Source: Atherinomorus stipes
Taxonomy: Eukaryota > Chordata > Actinopteri > Atheriniformes > Atherinidae
Assembly: GCA_023101725.1 (NCBI GenBank)
Contig: JALJCO010007810.1
Span: 62,001 to 126,000, forward strand
Reading direction: 5' to 3'
DNA: 64,000 bases
Made by a program: the position numbers and the translations under genes. Of the stretch, positions 22,230 to 34,147 are shown one piece after another; positions within the stretch are counted from its first letter, which is position 1; each line of letters starts with the position of its first letter. Below the pieces are notes generated by a model. The model was not told where the DNA came from, did not search any database, and worked only from the letters and a program-made list of their open reading frames with translations.

Positions 22230-24290
22230 AACCTGTATCTACTACCAAGGTGTGACTATAATTTCTTTCTGTAAATGTAAATGAATAAGTAAATATAAAT
22301 GAATAAATACATGATGTTGCTTTATTTCAGTGAATGAAGCATTTCAACAGATAAGATACTGCAAAGCTCCCCACAGACTCGGAGTGGTTTGTGGCTCCTT
22401 TGGTGGGTGACTGTTTCACCTAAGTGAGAGGTGTACTTTTGGTTTAGCCTTAACCAAAGTCATAACTCTTTTTGACACATTTACTGTGTCACATATTCCA
22501 TCCAGCTGGCATCTGAACGGAAATGACTTCTCAGAATGGAGAAAAAACTTCACGTCTGAGTTTGAAGTGTCTTTCTGACAGAAATGAGCACAGCTTGTGA
22601 GAATTAAGAAGAATAGGAACAGTATGTTTAAAATGTGCTGCGACTTATCTCGGGCTCCTTTACCTGGGCGTGTGTTTTTTATGCATGAGCCAACTGAGGA
22701 CAATATCTCCTTTTTATCTCCTGTAAGGAAGTGAGAGCCAAGATGACTCACTGTGCAATCAGGTGATTTTGTACAGAGCTCCTCTGTGTTTGCCGTCTAT
22801 TGCATGCCCAAGCCGCTGTCATCTGGCTCCTGCATTGCCCTGCAGGTATCGGCTACACCCTTTTACTGGTAGGAGTTGATCATGCAAACAATCTGATGCT
22901 CTGACAAGTCTTTACTCCTGGGTAAATATGCAAAAACTAGACAGAGATGGCTCCAATTTTTCTGTCATTAATAAGAAAAAAAAAAAGCTTAATTCAATGA
23001 AGAGCCCATGTGCTCACAGTTAGAGCCGTAATTGTCTGTGCTGTGGTAATAATAGAAATAATTGAAGTCAGCTGAAGGAAACTTTTATGTCGTCATGGCA
23101 TAAAACGTTCTACTGTGTTTTCTCTCTCATTCAAACTTCCACAGTAGTAAAAACACAGAAGTGTATCACCTTCTTTTTGATATACAATCAGGCTTTAAGT
23201 TTAACGCCTCAAGAATTTCTGTTTCTGCAGGAATGTTAGGCATGAGGTGCAAGGTTGATGCTTGATAGGTTAGTGTTTTATTTGTTGTTTTAGATGCTGT
23301 CATGGAGAGTAAGAGACTGTAGATAGTGAAGTGAATAAATCCTGTTGCTGGCTGTCCGAACGTGATACTGCTCTCAATCACAAAGCTGCTGAAAGCACAT
23401 GGATGAGTGGGAATTAGAATCAAAAGCTCTGATGACAACCGGCATCAATGTGTTAAAGCAGCATGGCATAAACGTAATGAATATAAGCCAGTGGTAAATA
23501 TTGAGTCAGTTTTACCAACAGCTTGATAACTACTAATCCTTGGAGATTCTGAGCTTTTGGTGAGATAAATTTTAGATCTGCATTCTTTAAACTCTTGTTT
23601 AATGCATGTTTGTTTTCTAACTAAATGTTTTTCAGCACACTTCAGTTCCCATCACCCTGTTTTCCTTCCAAAATGTTGTAAATGACATCAGTAATGCACT
23701 TTGACTTTATGATGCAAACAGATAATTGCTTATTTTCTGAGAAAGCTAAACTAATCATGCTTCTAAATGTCTCTTGTGCAGCAACAATCTGTTTCCACTT
23801 AAGTGAAATAAGGTTATACAAGCTGATGCTGTGCCAGGACTCTGTGCTCAGAGAGAGGCAAAAGTGACACCTGGTGGTTAAAAGTGAAATTACACCTGAA
23901 AATAAATTGAGCTTCTTTTTTTCCCCATCCTGAGAAACAAAGAAACACATCCTCTGTTGGTTCAAAGGTTTTTACATATTTTTCCATATCTTAAAATAAA
24001 ATAAATGCAATCTGGACCACACAGAGCCAATTACAGCTTTTATTTATTCAACAAAAGCAAAAAAGAAAGGTTGTAAGGTCATTTCTGAACAGAGAAAAAG
24101 ATGAATCATGAGTTGAAACATTCCAGACAGCTGCCAATATTCCCAGCAGTGGACGTCTCTGCATGTTCAGCTCAAAGTCAGACCATGAAAATACAGAAGA
24201 GCTACATCTCAGACTCCAGGCTTCAGCCAGTATGTTAAATGCTGAAGTTCACACAGACTGCAAGAGAAAGCCTCCTTTCTCTTAAAAGAA
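22230..24290. other. gene-free spacer
   Basis: No exons or named repeats were recognised. Only short AT-rich frames occur. Confidence 0.4.
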
Positions 24291-24299
24291 CACAGCAGC

Positions 24300-25060
24300 A
24301 CAGCATAGATATGCAAAGCTGAATGTGGACCACAAAACGTCTGGAACAATGTCCTGACCAGACCAAAGAGGAGATGTTTGGTCAGAATGCACAGGAAAGC
24401 AAACACCTCGTACCAACCACTGAGCACAGTGGTGGAGGGATGATGATCCGGGCTTGTCCTGCACCCTGCAGTCAGTAGCTGGGTTTCCATTATACTTTTG
24501 CAAAAAACTCGAAACATCTGAAAAACCGCCTCATGAGAGGGAAATATGAGTTTTTTCAAAATGTAGGTGTTTCCATTACCAGTTTTTAATTGCGATATTA
24601 AGGTTTTGAGAAATTCTAGGTGTAATGGAAACCCGGTTAGAGACTGGACCGTCAACTCCTCTGAATATCGAAGCATTCTACAGTCAAGTGAAAGTCCTGT
24701 CAGACAGCTCAAGCTTGGCTGGACTCCAGCAAGAGGACACTGATCCCACACACAGCAACAGATCTGCAGCAGAACGACTGAGAGAGAAAATGAAGGTGCT
24801 GACATGATCAGGTCAAAGTCCAGAGCTCATCCTGACTGGGATGCTGTGGCAGGACCTGCAGAGCTGCAGAAACAGACTGAAGCAGGAGTGGGGAAAAATG
24901 CAAGTCTAAAAACAACATGCAGAAAAATATCTGCAACTAAATCATGGCGTGCATTTACTCTCTCACACAGATTTTGCATTTTGCTCTATTTTTTTGTTAA
25001 ATAAATAATGACAGTGGAATAAGTTGTTTTATGCTTTTGTGTCATTTCATTTCTTTTGGA
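24300..25060 (+). mobile_element. Tc1/mariner-type transposon relic
   Basis: Plus-strand text keeps the transposase-like words of fish Tc1 elements: GACCAAAGAGGAGATGTTTG, AGCACAGTGGTGGAGGGATG, GACAGCTCAAGCTTGGC and GTCAAAGTCCAGAGCTCATC. Stops and shifts break the reading frame everywhere, so it is dead. It is interrupted by a small element at 24476-24639. Its outer ends are not clear, and it lies just downstream of K3. Confidence 0.75.
24476..24639. mobile_element. small TA-flanked MITE nested in the Tc1 relic
   Basis: Inverted ends CTGGGTTTCCATTA and TAATGGAAACCCGG flank ~160 bases of AT-rich sequence. TA dinucleotides border both sides. The Tc1 text resumes at once after it. Confidence 0.65.
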
Positions 25061-25139
25061 GACTGAAGGATCTAAATGAGCTGTTTTGAACTACAATCTG
25101 CTTATAGCAGTATATATTTATAATTCAGAATGCATATTC

Positions 25140-25145
25140 TTTATT
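25140..25145 (-). terminator. polyadenylation signal of K3
   Basis: TTTATT on the plus strand reads AATAAA on the coding strand, about 165 bases past the K3 stop codon. Confidence 0.5.
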
Positions 25146-25310
25146 TTCTTACTTAAATTCCTGTTTTGATTTATCATTTATCAACATTAAGCAGATAGAA
25201 ACTTACAGCCAACTGAAAATGATTTAAAAAGGAAAAAAGCAGTCGCTGTTTAAGCCAACGGGTAAATCATTCATCTGTGTAGATTAGAAGTGTTAGTGGC
25301 AGCAGACATG

Positions 25311-28300
25311 TCACTGTATAGTCTCGACATGGGTGTCAACAGAGGAGGAAACCACCTCTCCATCAACAACTTGCTCCACAATGGTCTTCACTCGCTTCTC
25401 AATGTGGGGTCTTTGCTCTGCAGAGGACAGACGTGATCATCAGAAGCTGCGATGGGAGCATAATTGAGCTGTGATGAATGACTGGGATCCTTACCTTCCA
25501 CTTCCTCCGTCACCTTGGTGATTAAAACAATCCTGTGAACAGAGTCAACATCATTTCCTGCTTTAGATGATTTCCTGCAACTGAAGTAATGAAAGACATG
25601 AAATCTTTGTTGTCTCACTTCTTTTCTTCACAGTACTGTCCTTCCAGCAGCCTCCTGTATTCAGCGATCTCCATCTCCAGCCGGGACTTCAGCTCCAGCA
25701 TGACGCTGTACTCCGCATGCACGTGCTTCAGGGAGACCTTGATGTCCTGCAGCCGCTTCTCCAGAGTCACGATGATCTCCTGCTGCTGGTGGAGTTTCAC
25801 CGCGTACTGATCCTTCACTTCTGTCACATTCTGCTGCATGAACTGAATCTGCAGAGAGGAGCATGATCCCAGGAAAGTGTGACGCGAGTGTGATCAGTTT
25901 GTCTCACAGGAAATTATTTATTATGATGTTTGTGGCAAGGTTATAATAGTTTTGAAATTTTCATAAGTTTTTATTTTCATTTAGTTTTTCAGTTTCCCTT
26001 TTTATTTCAGTTTAGTTTTAGTTAGTTCAACAAATGATTTAGTAGTTATAGTTTAGTTTTTATTTTGAGGAATTGACTAGTTTCAGTTTAGTTTTAGTCT
26101 TAGTCTTAGTTTTTCAGGCCTTGAAAGCCTTGAAATGTAGATGTTAAAAAGTATGGAAGAATGTGTGACAAAATATGGATTATCAAATCCTTTTATTTTA
26201 ATTCCTGAACCATAATTATTCAAATTTATATTTATATTACTTTTATGTATATATTTTTGAATTTATATTACAATAATTCAAATTCAAATTTATTTCAAAT
26301 TTCAAATTATTTGAATGTAAATCCAACTTTTGATTCAACGTGTAACAGGCCCTTATCCAAACAGGCAACTCTAAAATCCACCCACATACAGCTCTAACCA
26401 CATATCTTCAGAGTAACCGTGAACTTTTCATGAGCGTCTCTGTGAGAACTTCACAAATGAACTTTTAAATTTGTTGAATTTTTCCCTTTTAGTTGCATTC
26501 CACAGATGTTCCCATCAGTCTTCATCACAAAACACTATTATCGAATAGTGGGTCTACTTGAAATACTCCGATGATTTATACTAAATACTATAAAAATTCA
26601 TAAATACTCAAATAGTATTTATGACTTTACTTGAAAATGCTGTGGCATTTTCGACCTGCTGACACTTTAGGCATTTTTGACTGCTAAGCACCTTCTTCTA
26701 GTTCGGGTGCTGCAGATTATAGCCGCTATACTGCCACCCTCTGGAGAAAAAGTGGAAGAACAGCAGCTAACGCGGGACAGGCATCTCACGTCTATTTAAG
26801 AGAGAAAACAAAACGAAAACTAAGCTGAATTTATCTATAATTCAGTTTAGTTTTAGTTAGTTTTGCATTGTTCTTCGCAGTTTCTATTTTGTTTTAGTAT
26901 TTTCTGAATATTCATTTTTATTTTCATTTCAGTTCACTAAATTATTTTTTCACTGCTAGTTTTAGTTTTAGTCTTAGTTTTAGTTAACTATAATAACCCT
27001 GGTTTGGGGGTGTTTATTTAGTGCATGCACACCTGGCAGGTTTGTTGTGACCTTTTTTCCCCATAATATGATCACATCTATGCTAACTTTCTAGGAATAC
27101 ACCACGTGATATTCAGTAAATTAGCTTTTTCATTCCAATCAACATATCTAAAATATGCAGAAGTAAATTTCGAGGCTAATGTTAGCAGCATGAAGGATTT
27201 CAGCAGGGAAACCGTTGGTGAATGTTGCTGGTGGATGACTCACCTCAGCATAGATGCTTTCTCGAGTTATCTCCAAACTCTGATAGGTCCTCTTCAGCTC
27301 CATCAGCTGCGTGTAAAACGTCTTTACCTCTGTTGTACAAATGATGATTTGTGTCTGGAGAGCATCCATCTTTTCACAAGCAAACAAAATAAAGATTTAG
27401 AACCTTTCTGATTATGTTTTTGCCTTTAATGTAAGGACATCTAGGTGGCCTCACCTTGGACTGGTACCATTTTTCAATCTCCAGCTTATTTTTCTTCACC
27501 ACAAGTTCATACTGCTCTCTCATTTCCTCCAGGACCTTGTTCAGATCCGTAGAGTCTGCAGCATCCAACTCTACTTTCACACTCACTTCGTCCTTCAGGA
27601 TCTGCAGCTTAAGCAGCTCCTACAACATCCGAAAGAGTTAAAGGAACTTTTTTATTTCAACATCAACATTTTTCACATCTATAATTTATTTTTCAGTGTC
27701 TGGTTCTCACCTCCTTGTGTGTGTTTCTCATGATCACTAGCTCATTCTTCATACTCTCTACGCTCATCTCGAGGTTGCTGATGGAGATAGTCAGACTGTC
27801 TCGGACCCCTTTGAAATTCTGGATGTCAGCCTCCACCGTATTATGCATGTTGAGCTCCATGTCAAACCTTCCATACCCAGAAAAATCAGCAATTAAGACA
27901 CCACATTCGGATTTATGTGGGATCTTTATTGTCACTATGGAAATTTTGAGTTCACTAATGCCCTTTGAAAGAAAAAAAAAAGTGTTTTTTAAAACAGGAA
28001 GGTCTTTAACAAGGTAGGAATAATTTTGAGGTTGACTCTAAACAGCTGTCTTCAAAATTATTTCTGCCATCTCCTTAAGGAAGGGGGAAAAAATCAGCTG
28101 CCAATAATAATGATAATAATAATAAAACAATTCTATGAAAATCATTGATTTTGATTTGGTTCAAATGAAAAATTGAAAACAAACACACAAAGAATAAAAC
28201 AAGTGAAGCATGATGGGACTCCTCTAGCCTACACGGCATTGGTCAGGCTGGTGTACCAGGCAAGGGCTCCTCAACTAAAATTTTGTTGAGCAACACTTTG

Positions 28301-31300
28301 AGACAATCACTGCAATCAGGTGTTTTCTGAAATGTTCAAAAAGACTTCTTACTGTTTATGAGCAATGTGCTCTCGTTGGTCCCGGACAGTTTTGTTTGTT
28401 TGTTTGTTTGTTTGTTTCTTATTAGTATTTTCAACCACATCTCAAAGGCAATATTTGATTTTGCTAAATTATGATTTTGTAAATTTGTATTTAAAGAGAG
28501 AGAGAGAAATGGATAGATAGGTATGTGACAGTGTAGGGTCCTGTCAATATGCCTCTGACTGATCCAAGGGGCAAACTTCGCTGGAAAAATGTGAAGCCTG
28601 GAAGTAAATTTTAAAAGATTGTAATTCTTTCTTCATCTGCTAGGGGCTGTCTCCAAAACAGAGCAAATCCCCGGAGACTTCCATGTTAAAAAGGCCAACT
28701 TTACAGCAGAAATAAACATATTTACAGCCTTGTTCAAAAAATCATTTTAGATTTAATAGGTCAAGTTTACCTTTATGCCAACTGTGAGGGGGGTGGATTT
28801 TTTTTAGAATTCATCCCTTTAGATGTTGTTTAATTTTGAAATTATACATAATTAAGGGCGGGTCCTTTTGATTGACAGGCCGCAGGCAGGGTGTCGGTTT
28901 TAGCCGTGGAGGCTAATAGTTAGCTCCCTGCTAGCTCCTATAGGAAGGCCTCAGCCTGTAGCAGACAACAGTGTTTTTTAGCTGGTCTGAGTCTGAGCGT
29001 GCCTTACCTTTAGCCTGCCTATCTTTGTTTGTTCCTGTTTACTTTGGGTTAGCTTGGTTAGCCTTAGCTTGGCTGTCAATCATTTGCCCTGGGGCTCAGA
29101 GCCGCCTTGCATTTGCCCATTTTAGTATTTTCTGAGACTGCTGGCACATGTGACACAGCAAGATGGCGACGGTGGAAAATGCCCAACTGGCTTCTCTTTC
29201 AGCTCTTTAGACATAACCGGACAGGCTACGATATCCTTTTTATTTATTTATTTATTTATTTATTTATTTTACAGTCTTTGGACTGATCCTACACCCTGGC
29301 TACTAAACCATAGGGATATCCAATTGGCTGACTGGTAAGCATGCATGACCTTCACCTCGGAGTCTGGGAATCAAATCCTGCCTTGGCCCTCCTTGTGTTC
29401 TTTGCTACAGATAGATATAGCTATATAGATGTGTTTATATTTGTGCATTTGAATTACATTTTAGTGAAGCTATGATGTGCTATTAGTCTTTTGTTAAATG
29501 AAATTAAACGTTCCTGTAAATATCTGAAACTGCATTTTCGCAGTTAAAGGTTTTTCGTGTTATTTTACATGCGATGTGAATTTATCTATTTCTATCATCA
29601 TATTGGTATTTCTCTGTATTTAAAAAATACAGAGAAGAAACTGTAAAATAATACAGAAAAAGTAATTGTACAGATTTTTGCAGTGTAGTCAAAGTGTGGA
29701 CCTCAATCTGATTGAAATTATGTGAAAAAAGGGACCTTCAGAGAACTGTGTAGAAACAGATGTTTTAAGCTCCTGTGAAGAGGAGCTTAAAAACCTCATA
29801 CAGAAGAGTGGACCTAAATGTCTAGTGATGTGACTTAACTCACATTGGACTACAAGCAACTCTACAAGCTGGGGGGGGGGGGTGTAAACAAACAAACAAA
29901 ACAAAACAAAACAGCATCACATATCACACAGCCGAGCACCTTGAGTTTCACTGGACATGAATTGAAGGAGCTAAACCTACTTCATTCTAAAGTCCTCTGC
30001 TGCCATCCTGCAATTATCAATCTGCAGCTCGATTCTCTTATTGTCTGAGCGCTTCCTCTCGATCTGTCAGCAGGAGAGAAAACTCTTATTTTACACCATT
30101 TACAGGCTGTTGATCATGCAAGTAAGGACATTTTTATTTATATAGCACCTTTCAAGATAAAAATCACAAATTGCACCACAGTAGAACACAAAACAAACAA
30201 ACAGATAAAAAGATAAAGCTGAGCAAAAGGAAGTTCAAAAAGATGTTTTAGCTGCTTTTTAAGAGAGATCACAGAGTCAACGGCTGAGAGGAAGGAAGTT
30301 CAGAGGTCCGGAGTCACAAAGGCTCTGTCGCCTTCGGTTTTTAACCATATTTGCTACATCACCAGCAGTCCCTGATCACATGATCTAAGAGACCTGCTGG
30401 GACATAAGGCTGAAAAAGGTTTGAAACATACACACAGGGGACGAGACTCACCCCTTCACCAGCAGCGTAAGAGCAGTGACAGGACAGGGGAGGAAAAACG
30501 GTAAAAGACGAGTAAGGACAGAGTGGAGGGAAGGAGGGAAACAAGGGAGGAAAACAGAAATAGAAATGAATAGAATAGAAAATAGAAATGACAAATTTTA
30601 TATGTGTATATATCTAAAAAACAACACACAAAAAAAACAACCTTCTGCCAGGATATTAATGTCAGTCTGATTCGGGGACATAGATTTGTTGAAATGTATA
30701 CTGTTTTTATTTGAGTTTGATGCTAGATTTTTTTTATTTTTTGTTGCAGGCTCGTAGTTATCTCCATAAGTTTTACAGAATCTAATTTCTTTTAAAATTA
30801 AAGGTTGTTCAGTTTTGATTAAAAAAAGAAACTTTCATCATGTTGTTACCATGTTAAGTTTCTGCAGCTTCTCAAAACAGATTAAACTGCACCAAATCCA
30901 CCAAAGCACAGTAAGTCACAAACATATGACAGTTCTTGTGTATATCATCATTGTGTACGTTCATTACACAGTGTTCATGTTTATTACATGGTGTACATGT
31001 ATGTTTGTTCCTGTTCTGCTTCCGCAGAGTTCTGATTTGCAACGTGAACAGTAGCCTACCTCTTCTCGCAGGTCAGCGATGGTGGCAAAGTACCCAGCTG
31101 TGTTCGTATAAACAGTTTTCTTCACGCAGAACTCTGAGATGTTCAGCTCCAGCTCCTTCTTTTTAGCCTCCAGAGCACGAACCTGTACACACACACACAC
31201 ACACCACATTCAGTCAGTTTGTGGGATTTAAGCTTAATGTGAACCAAAAACTGCATCCATTAAATCAGCTGTTCCTCTTTAACCGTTCTCTCCAATATTC

Positions 31301-32816
31301 ATCTGACGTTTCTCTAAATATGTTGTAATCTTTTCTTTAGCGAAGAGCATTCATTATAATAATGTCAAAACACTTGAAACTGTGTCCAAACTATTGACTG
31401 TAAACTCAGAAAAAGTGAGGGGTGTTCCACTTTTGGGTGAAATATAGAAAATGAAAAGATTTGATGTTCCAGTGATATTATATCATGGATGTATGACAGC
31501 GGTCAGTGAGGTAAGAGGAAGCAGGGCCATTTAATGGTTTGTATGCCACCAAGAGAACTTTAAAACCCCGTAAACCCTGAATGCAACTGGAAACCAGTGC
31601 AGTTCAGCAGGGATAGGTGATATGTGTGCTCTGGCCTGTCAACTTGTGGGCAGCTGCAATGTGGAGGCACTGGAGGGAAGACTTGCTGAGACCTTGATAC
31701 AATAATCTAACCGTGACATAACTAGCAGATTCATCACTTTTTAAAAGGCCATTCAGGTTTTTAGATCATCCAGTTTAGAAACATACTAATCGGACCATCT
31801 CTGCGGTTCAGCAAGACGTAGATCTGAACATCATCTTCATAACAGTGATGAGACAGACCATGATTTTTGATGAAAAGCTCTAGAGGTAGAGGGAGAATAG
31901 GATCGGGCTGAGGACAGATCCATGTGGAACCCCACAAGTAAACGGAGAGGGGGCAGAGGAGAACTGTTTCAGTTGGACTGAAAAAGTCTGTTTGGATATA
32001 TAAGAGAAGAACCAGTTGTGCGCAGAAAACTTATTTTGGACGAGATTGTAAGAGTTTTTGAAATGCCCAGTTCAGTGGGGTGTAGAGTTGGTATCTTTAG
32101 AAGGGGCTGCACAGTGGTGCCAAAGGTAGGAGGGGGTGCAACCTGTCTCCAAACTCCTGTTAGGAAGGTTCGGCATAATGGGCTCTATGCACGACTCCAC
32201 CACATCCTGAACTTAAGGTAGCTCCTTTGTTTCCTGTCTTTCATTACTGGACAAACTGATTAATCCAGGTGTGTCTGGCCAGTTACTGAGATCAGGCACA
32301 CCTGGGTTAATCAGTTCATCTAGTAATGAAAGACAGGAAACAAAGGAGCTACCTTGAGTTCAGGAAGTAGTGGAGCTGTGCAGAGAGCCCATCGGGAGAA
32401 CTGAAGGAAGGAATTGAAACATTGAACAGTGGTGGTAAACCAAAGCATAAAATATCCTAGCTGGTCTTGTGTTCACAGCCGTCTGGGCCCAATAATGTCA
32501 AAGCGTGAAGAGCGAGATTAAGAGGAGTGTTCAGATACAACCAGTAAGGTGACTGGTTTTCTGCCGTTTCATGACTTACTGTCTCCAGGTAGGAGGCCAG
32601 ACGCTCATTGAGGTTCTTCATGGTCAGCTTCCCGTCGATGACCACATTTGTCTTCCCATACACCACCAGTGACCCTGCAGAGTGGAAGCCGGTGGGCTTG
32701 GAGATGCAGGTCCCGTATCCTCCCGCTCCGCCGTACACGCTGGACGCACTGTAGAAGTGGCCCTGCATCAGTTGGCTGCTGCTTTGGACGATGCTGCTCT
32801 GCTGGGTGAAAGACAT
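25311..32816 (-). CDS. divergent type I keratin K3 with an extra intron (nine exons, 421 aa)
   Basis: Type I keratin-like intermediate-filament protein. Exons in coding order: 32816-32580, 31182-31060, 30063-29981, 27867-27711, 27619-27455, 27369-27244, 25848-25619, 25532-25495, 25417-25311. All junctions keep frame. Normal exon 1 is split in two (237 and 123 nt) inside the helix-initiation motif, between LNERLASYLET and VRALE. Two others are enlarged (165 and 230 nt against 162 and 221). The short head keeps [12 protein letters not shown]. The rod starts near residue 63 and ends at EYRRLLEG near 370. The tail contains VKTIVEQVVDGEVVSSS. Introns are longer than in K1 and K2 and carry transposon remnants. 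The rod diverges (for example MDALQTQIIICTTEVK) but has no stops, so it is probably functional. The orthologue is not assigned. Confidence 0.88.
25937..27002. mobile_element. DNA element in K3 intron 6
   Basis: Begins AAGGTTATAATAG and ends CTATAATAACCCTGG, which are near-inverse. The arms are rich in TTTAGTTTTAGTTAG-type repeats. This matches a common fish nonautonomous element as I remember it. Most of K3 intron 6 (25849-27243) consists of it. Confidence 0.6.
28391..28417. repeat. (TTTG)n microsatellite in K3 intron 3
   Basis: About seven tandem TTTG units. Confidence 0.9.
28530..29110. repeat. dispersed fish repeat in K3 intron 3
   Basis: Contains phrases I associate with a common teleost repeat: TTCCATGTTAAAAAGGCCAA, TTTACAGCAGAAATAAACAT and TTTTGATTGACAGGC. 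No termini or target duplications are identified. The assignment rests on memory only. Confidence 0.4.
29238..29269. repeat. (TTTA)n microsatellite
   Basis: About eight tandem TTTA units in K3 intron 3. Confidence 0.9.
29290..29408 (+). repeat. tRNA-like short interspersed repeat, copy 2
   Basis: Plus-strand relative of the copies at 17057-17193 and 43617-43777. It shares CACCCTGGCTAC, an A-box-like TTGGCTGACTGGTAAGC, the phrase CGGAGTCTGGGA and a B-box-like ATCAAATCC, followed by GGCCCTCCTTG. It lies in K3 intron 3. Confidence 0.5.
30128..30345. repeat. LINE-like fragment in K3 intron 2
   Basis: Starts TTTTATTTATATAGCACCTT and continues with GAGAGATCACAGAGTCAACG-type text, which I associate with fish non-LTR elements. 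It may be the continuation of the fragment at 31505-32010, with K3 exon 2 between them. Confidence 0.4.
31186..31203. repeat. (CA)n tract at the K3 exon 2 acceptor
   Basis: On the coding strand this is a GT-rich run directly before TACAG|GTTCGT, in the place of the usual pyrimidine tract for the acceptor at 31183. Confidence 0.85.
31505..32010 (+). repeat. LINE-like fragment in K3 intron 1
   Basis: Text such as GGTTTGTATGCCACCAAGAG, CAACTGGAAACCAGTGCAG and CCATGTGGAACCCCACAAG resembles the non-coding-looking tail regions of fish non-LTR elements. No intact reverse transcriptase frame is present. Confidence 0.45.
32178..32392. repeat. palindromic MITE, copy 1 (K3 intron 1)
   Basis: Arms begin ATGGGCTCTATGCACGACTC and pair with GAGCTGTGCAGAGAGCCCAT. 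They extend over GTAGCTCCTTTGTTTCCTGT and CTTTCATTACTGGAC, about 95 bp per arm. It is similar to 36591-36798. Confidence 0.75.
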
Positions 32817-32857
32817 GATGACGGGCGGAGGTTCTGCCCTGAGGACGGCAGCTCCCT

Positions 32858-32863
32858 CTTATA
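32858..32863 (-). promoter_or_regulatory. TATA box of K3
   Basis: The coding strand reads CCTATAAGAGGG about 45 bases before the K3 start codon, so the 5' untranslated region would be short. Confidence 0.6.
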
Positions 32864-32899
32864 GGATGGTAAAGGATGGAGATAGCATCAGGTCCACCA

Positions 32900-33660
32900 G
32901 TGTTTACTGGAATTCAGCTTGATGGGTGTGTGCAGAATCTCTGGCAGGTTGAATTGTTCTGCTTTGACAGCTTGAACTGATAATTTGTGTTCTTGTCTCT
33001 CATCAGTCACCTAAAAATGTGGGTATGAATGATAAAGTTTGAATGAAGAAGGTTCCTAAAATTCCCAAAGAGACTGAATCATGTTTAGAAGAAAAGCTTA
33101 AAATAAAATAAAACACTTATTTACTTCATTTACTCAATTTTCTTTTTTCTTTTCTTTCACTTTTCTTTTCACCCTACATGCTCACACAATGAAAATCTTC
33201 CTCTAATTCTACTTGCTGCGATTAGCAATTCAGTTCAGATTATTTTCAAACTATATCCAAAGTTTAAATTACATTTCTGTGGTGACTGCTGCAGACAGAT
33301 ACAACTCTGTCAAATGCCAGCATTGATCCGACGACCACAGTGTTTGCTGCCAGCTGTCAAATTTGTCTTAAATTAACTGCAAAAGACTTTATGAGAGGAT
33401 AATAAAAGAAAACTGTTATCATCTTCTCAAATTCATCCAAGGTGAAAAAGAAAAGACTGAAACAATAATGAGGTTGAAAAATTTAACCCAAGAACTGCCT
33501 GCTCTCCGCTAATGATTCTGGATGGTTGAAATGAGAGCAAGTCTTTGAGCTGATGGGTTTCTACTGGATACAGGACAGTGCTGAGACTGGAGGTGCTGGT
33601 ATGGGCTCAGGCAGTCACTGCAATGTGGACTGACATTGCAGGTTTATCTTTCCATTTGTG
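32900..33660. other. gene-free spacer upstream of K3
   Basis: Nothing recognised. AT-rich with short pyrimidine runs (33140-33170). Confidence 0.4.
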
Positions 33661-33672
33661 TAATTACCCGCT

Positions 33673-34147
33673 TTAAAGGTAGAGTCCGGAGTTCCCCCTT
33701 GTTTCTGTATGTAAACAGTTTTCAAACCAAGTGCCCCTCCCTGGCCGCATCGCTCTTCAGCTTCAAGCATCTCCTTTAAAGCTCAGAAGCGCGTGAAAGC
33801 CAAACCAATATTAACCCTGGTTTTCCGACGTGCACTGACTAAAGCTTTTTTCACCACAGTGCTCTTCCTTTTCTTTGATGCGTCTGCTGTTTTTTTGTTG
33901 TTTTGAGTTTGAGTTTGAGTGACTGGCATCTGCTCCAGTCATGACCTTATTCCCACACAGCGTCATGCAATGTCCTGAACACACCAAAACAAAGGGGAAA
34001 AAGTGAATTACAGACAGGGGAGAGGGAGTTGCAAACAAACTCACCACTACACGAGAGTAGAGGATTAATGGCGCGGATTAAGACAGGTTTCACTTGCCCA
34101 AGTCTTGCGTTTATTTTCAGCGGGGAAATTCAGGATTTTACCTTTAA
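33673..34147. mobile_element. TTAA-type element (family A, copy 2)
   Basis: TTAAAGGTAGAGTCCGGAG at the left and TTTTACCTTTAA at the right lie at TTAA sites. The interior (GTGCCCCTCCCTGG, AAACCAGGGTTAAT-type text on one strand) matches the nested copy at 21441-21984. Confidence 0.7.

Noticed and set aside
24209..24805. A 198-codon minus-strand open frame
   Set aside because: It runs antisense across a Tc1 relic and the MITE nested in it; no family resemblance and no splice support.
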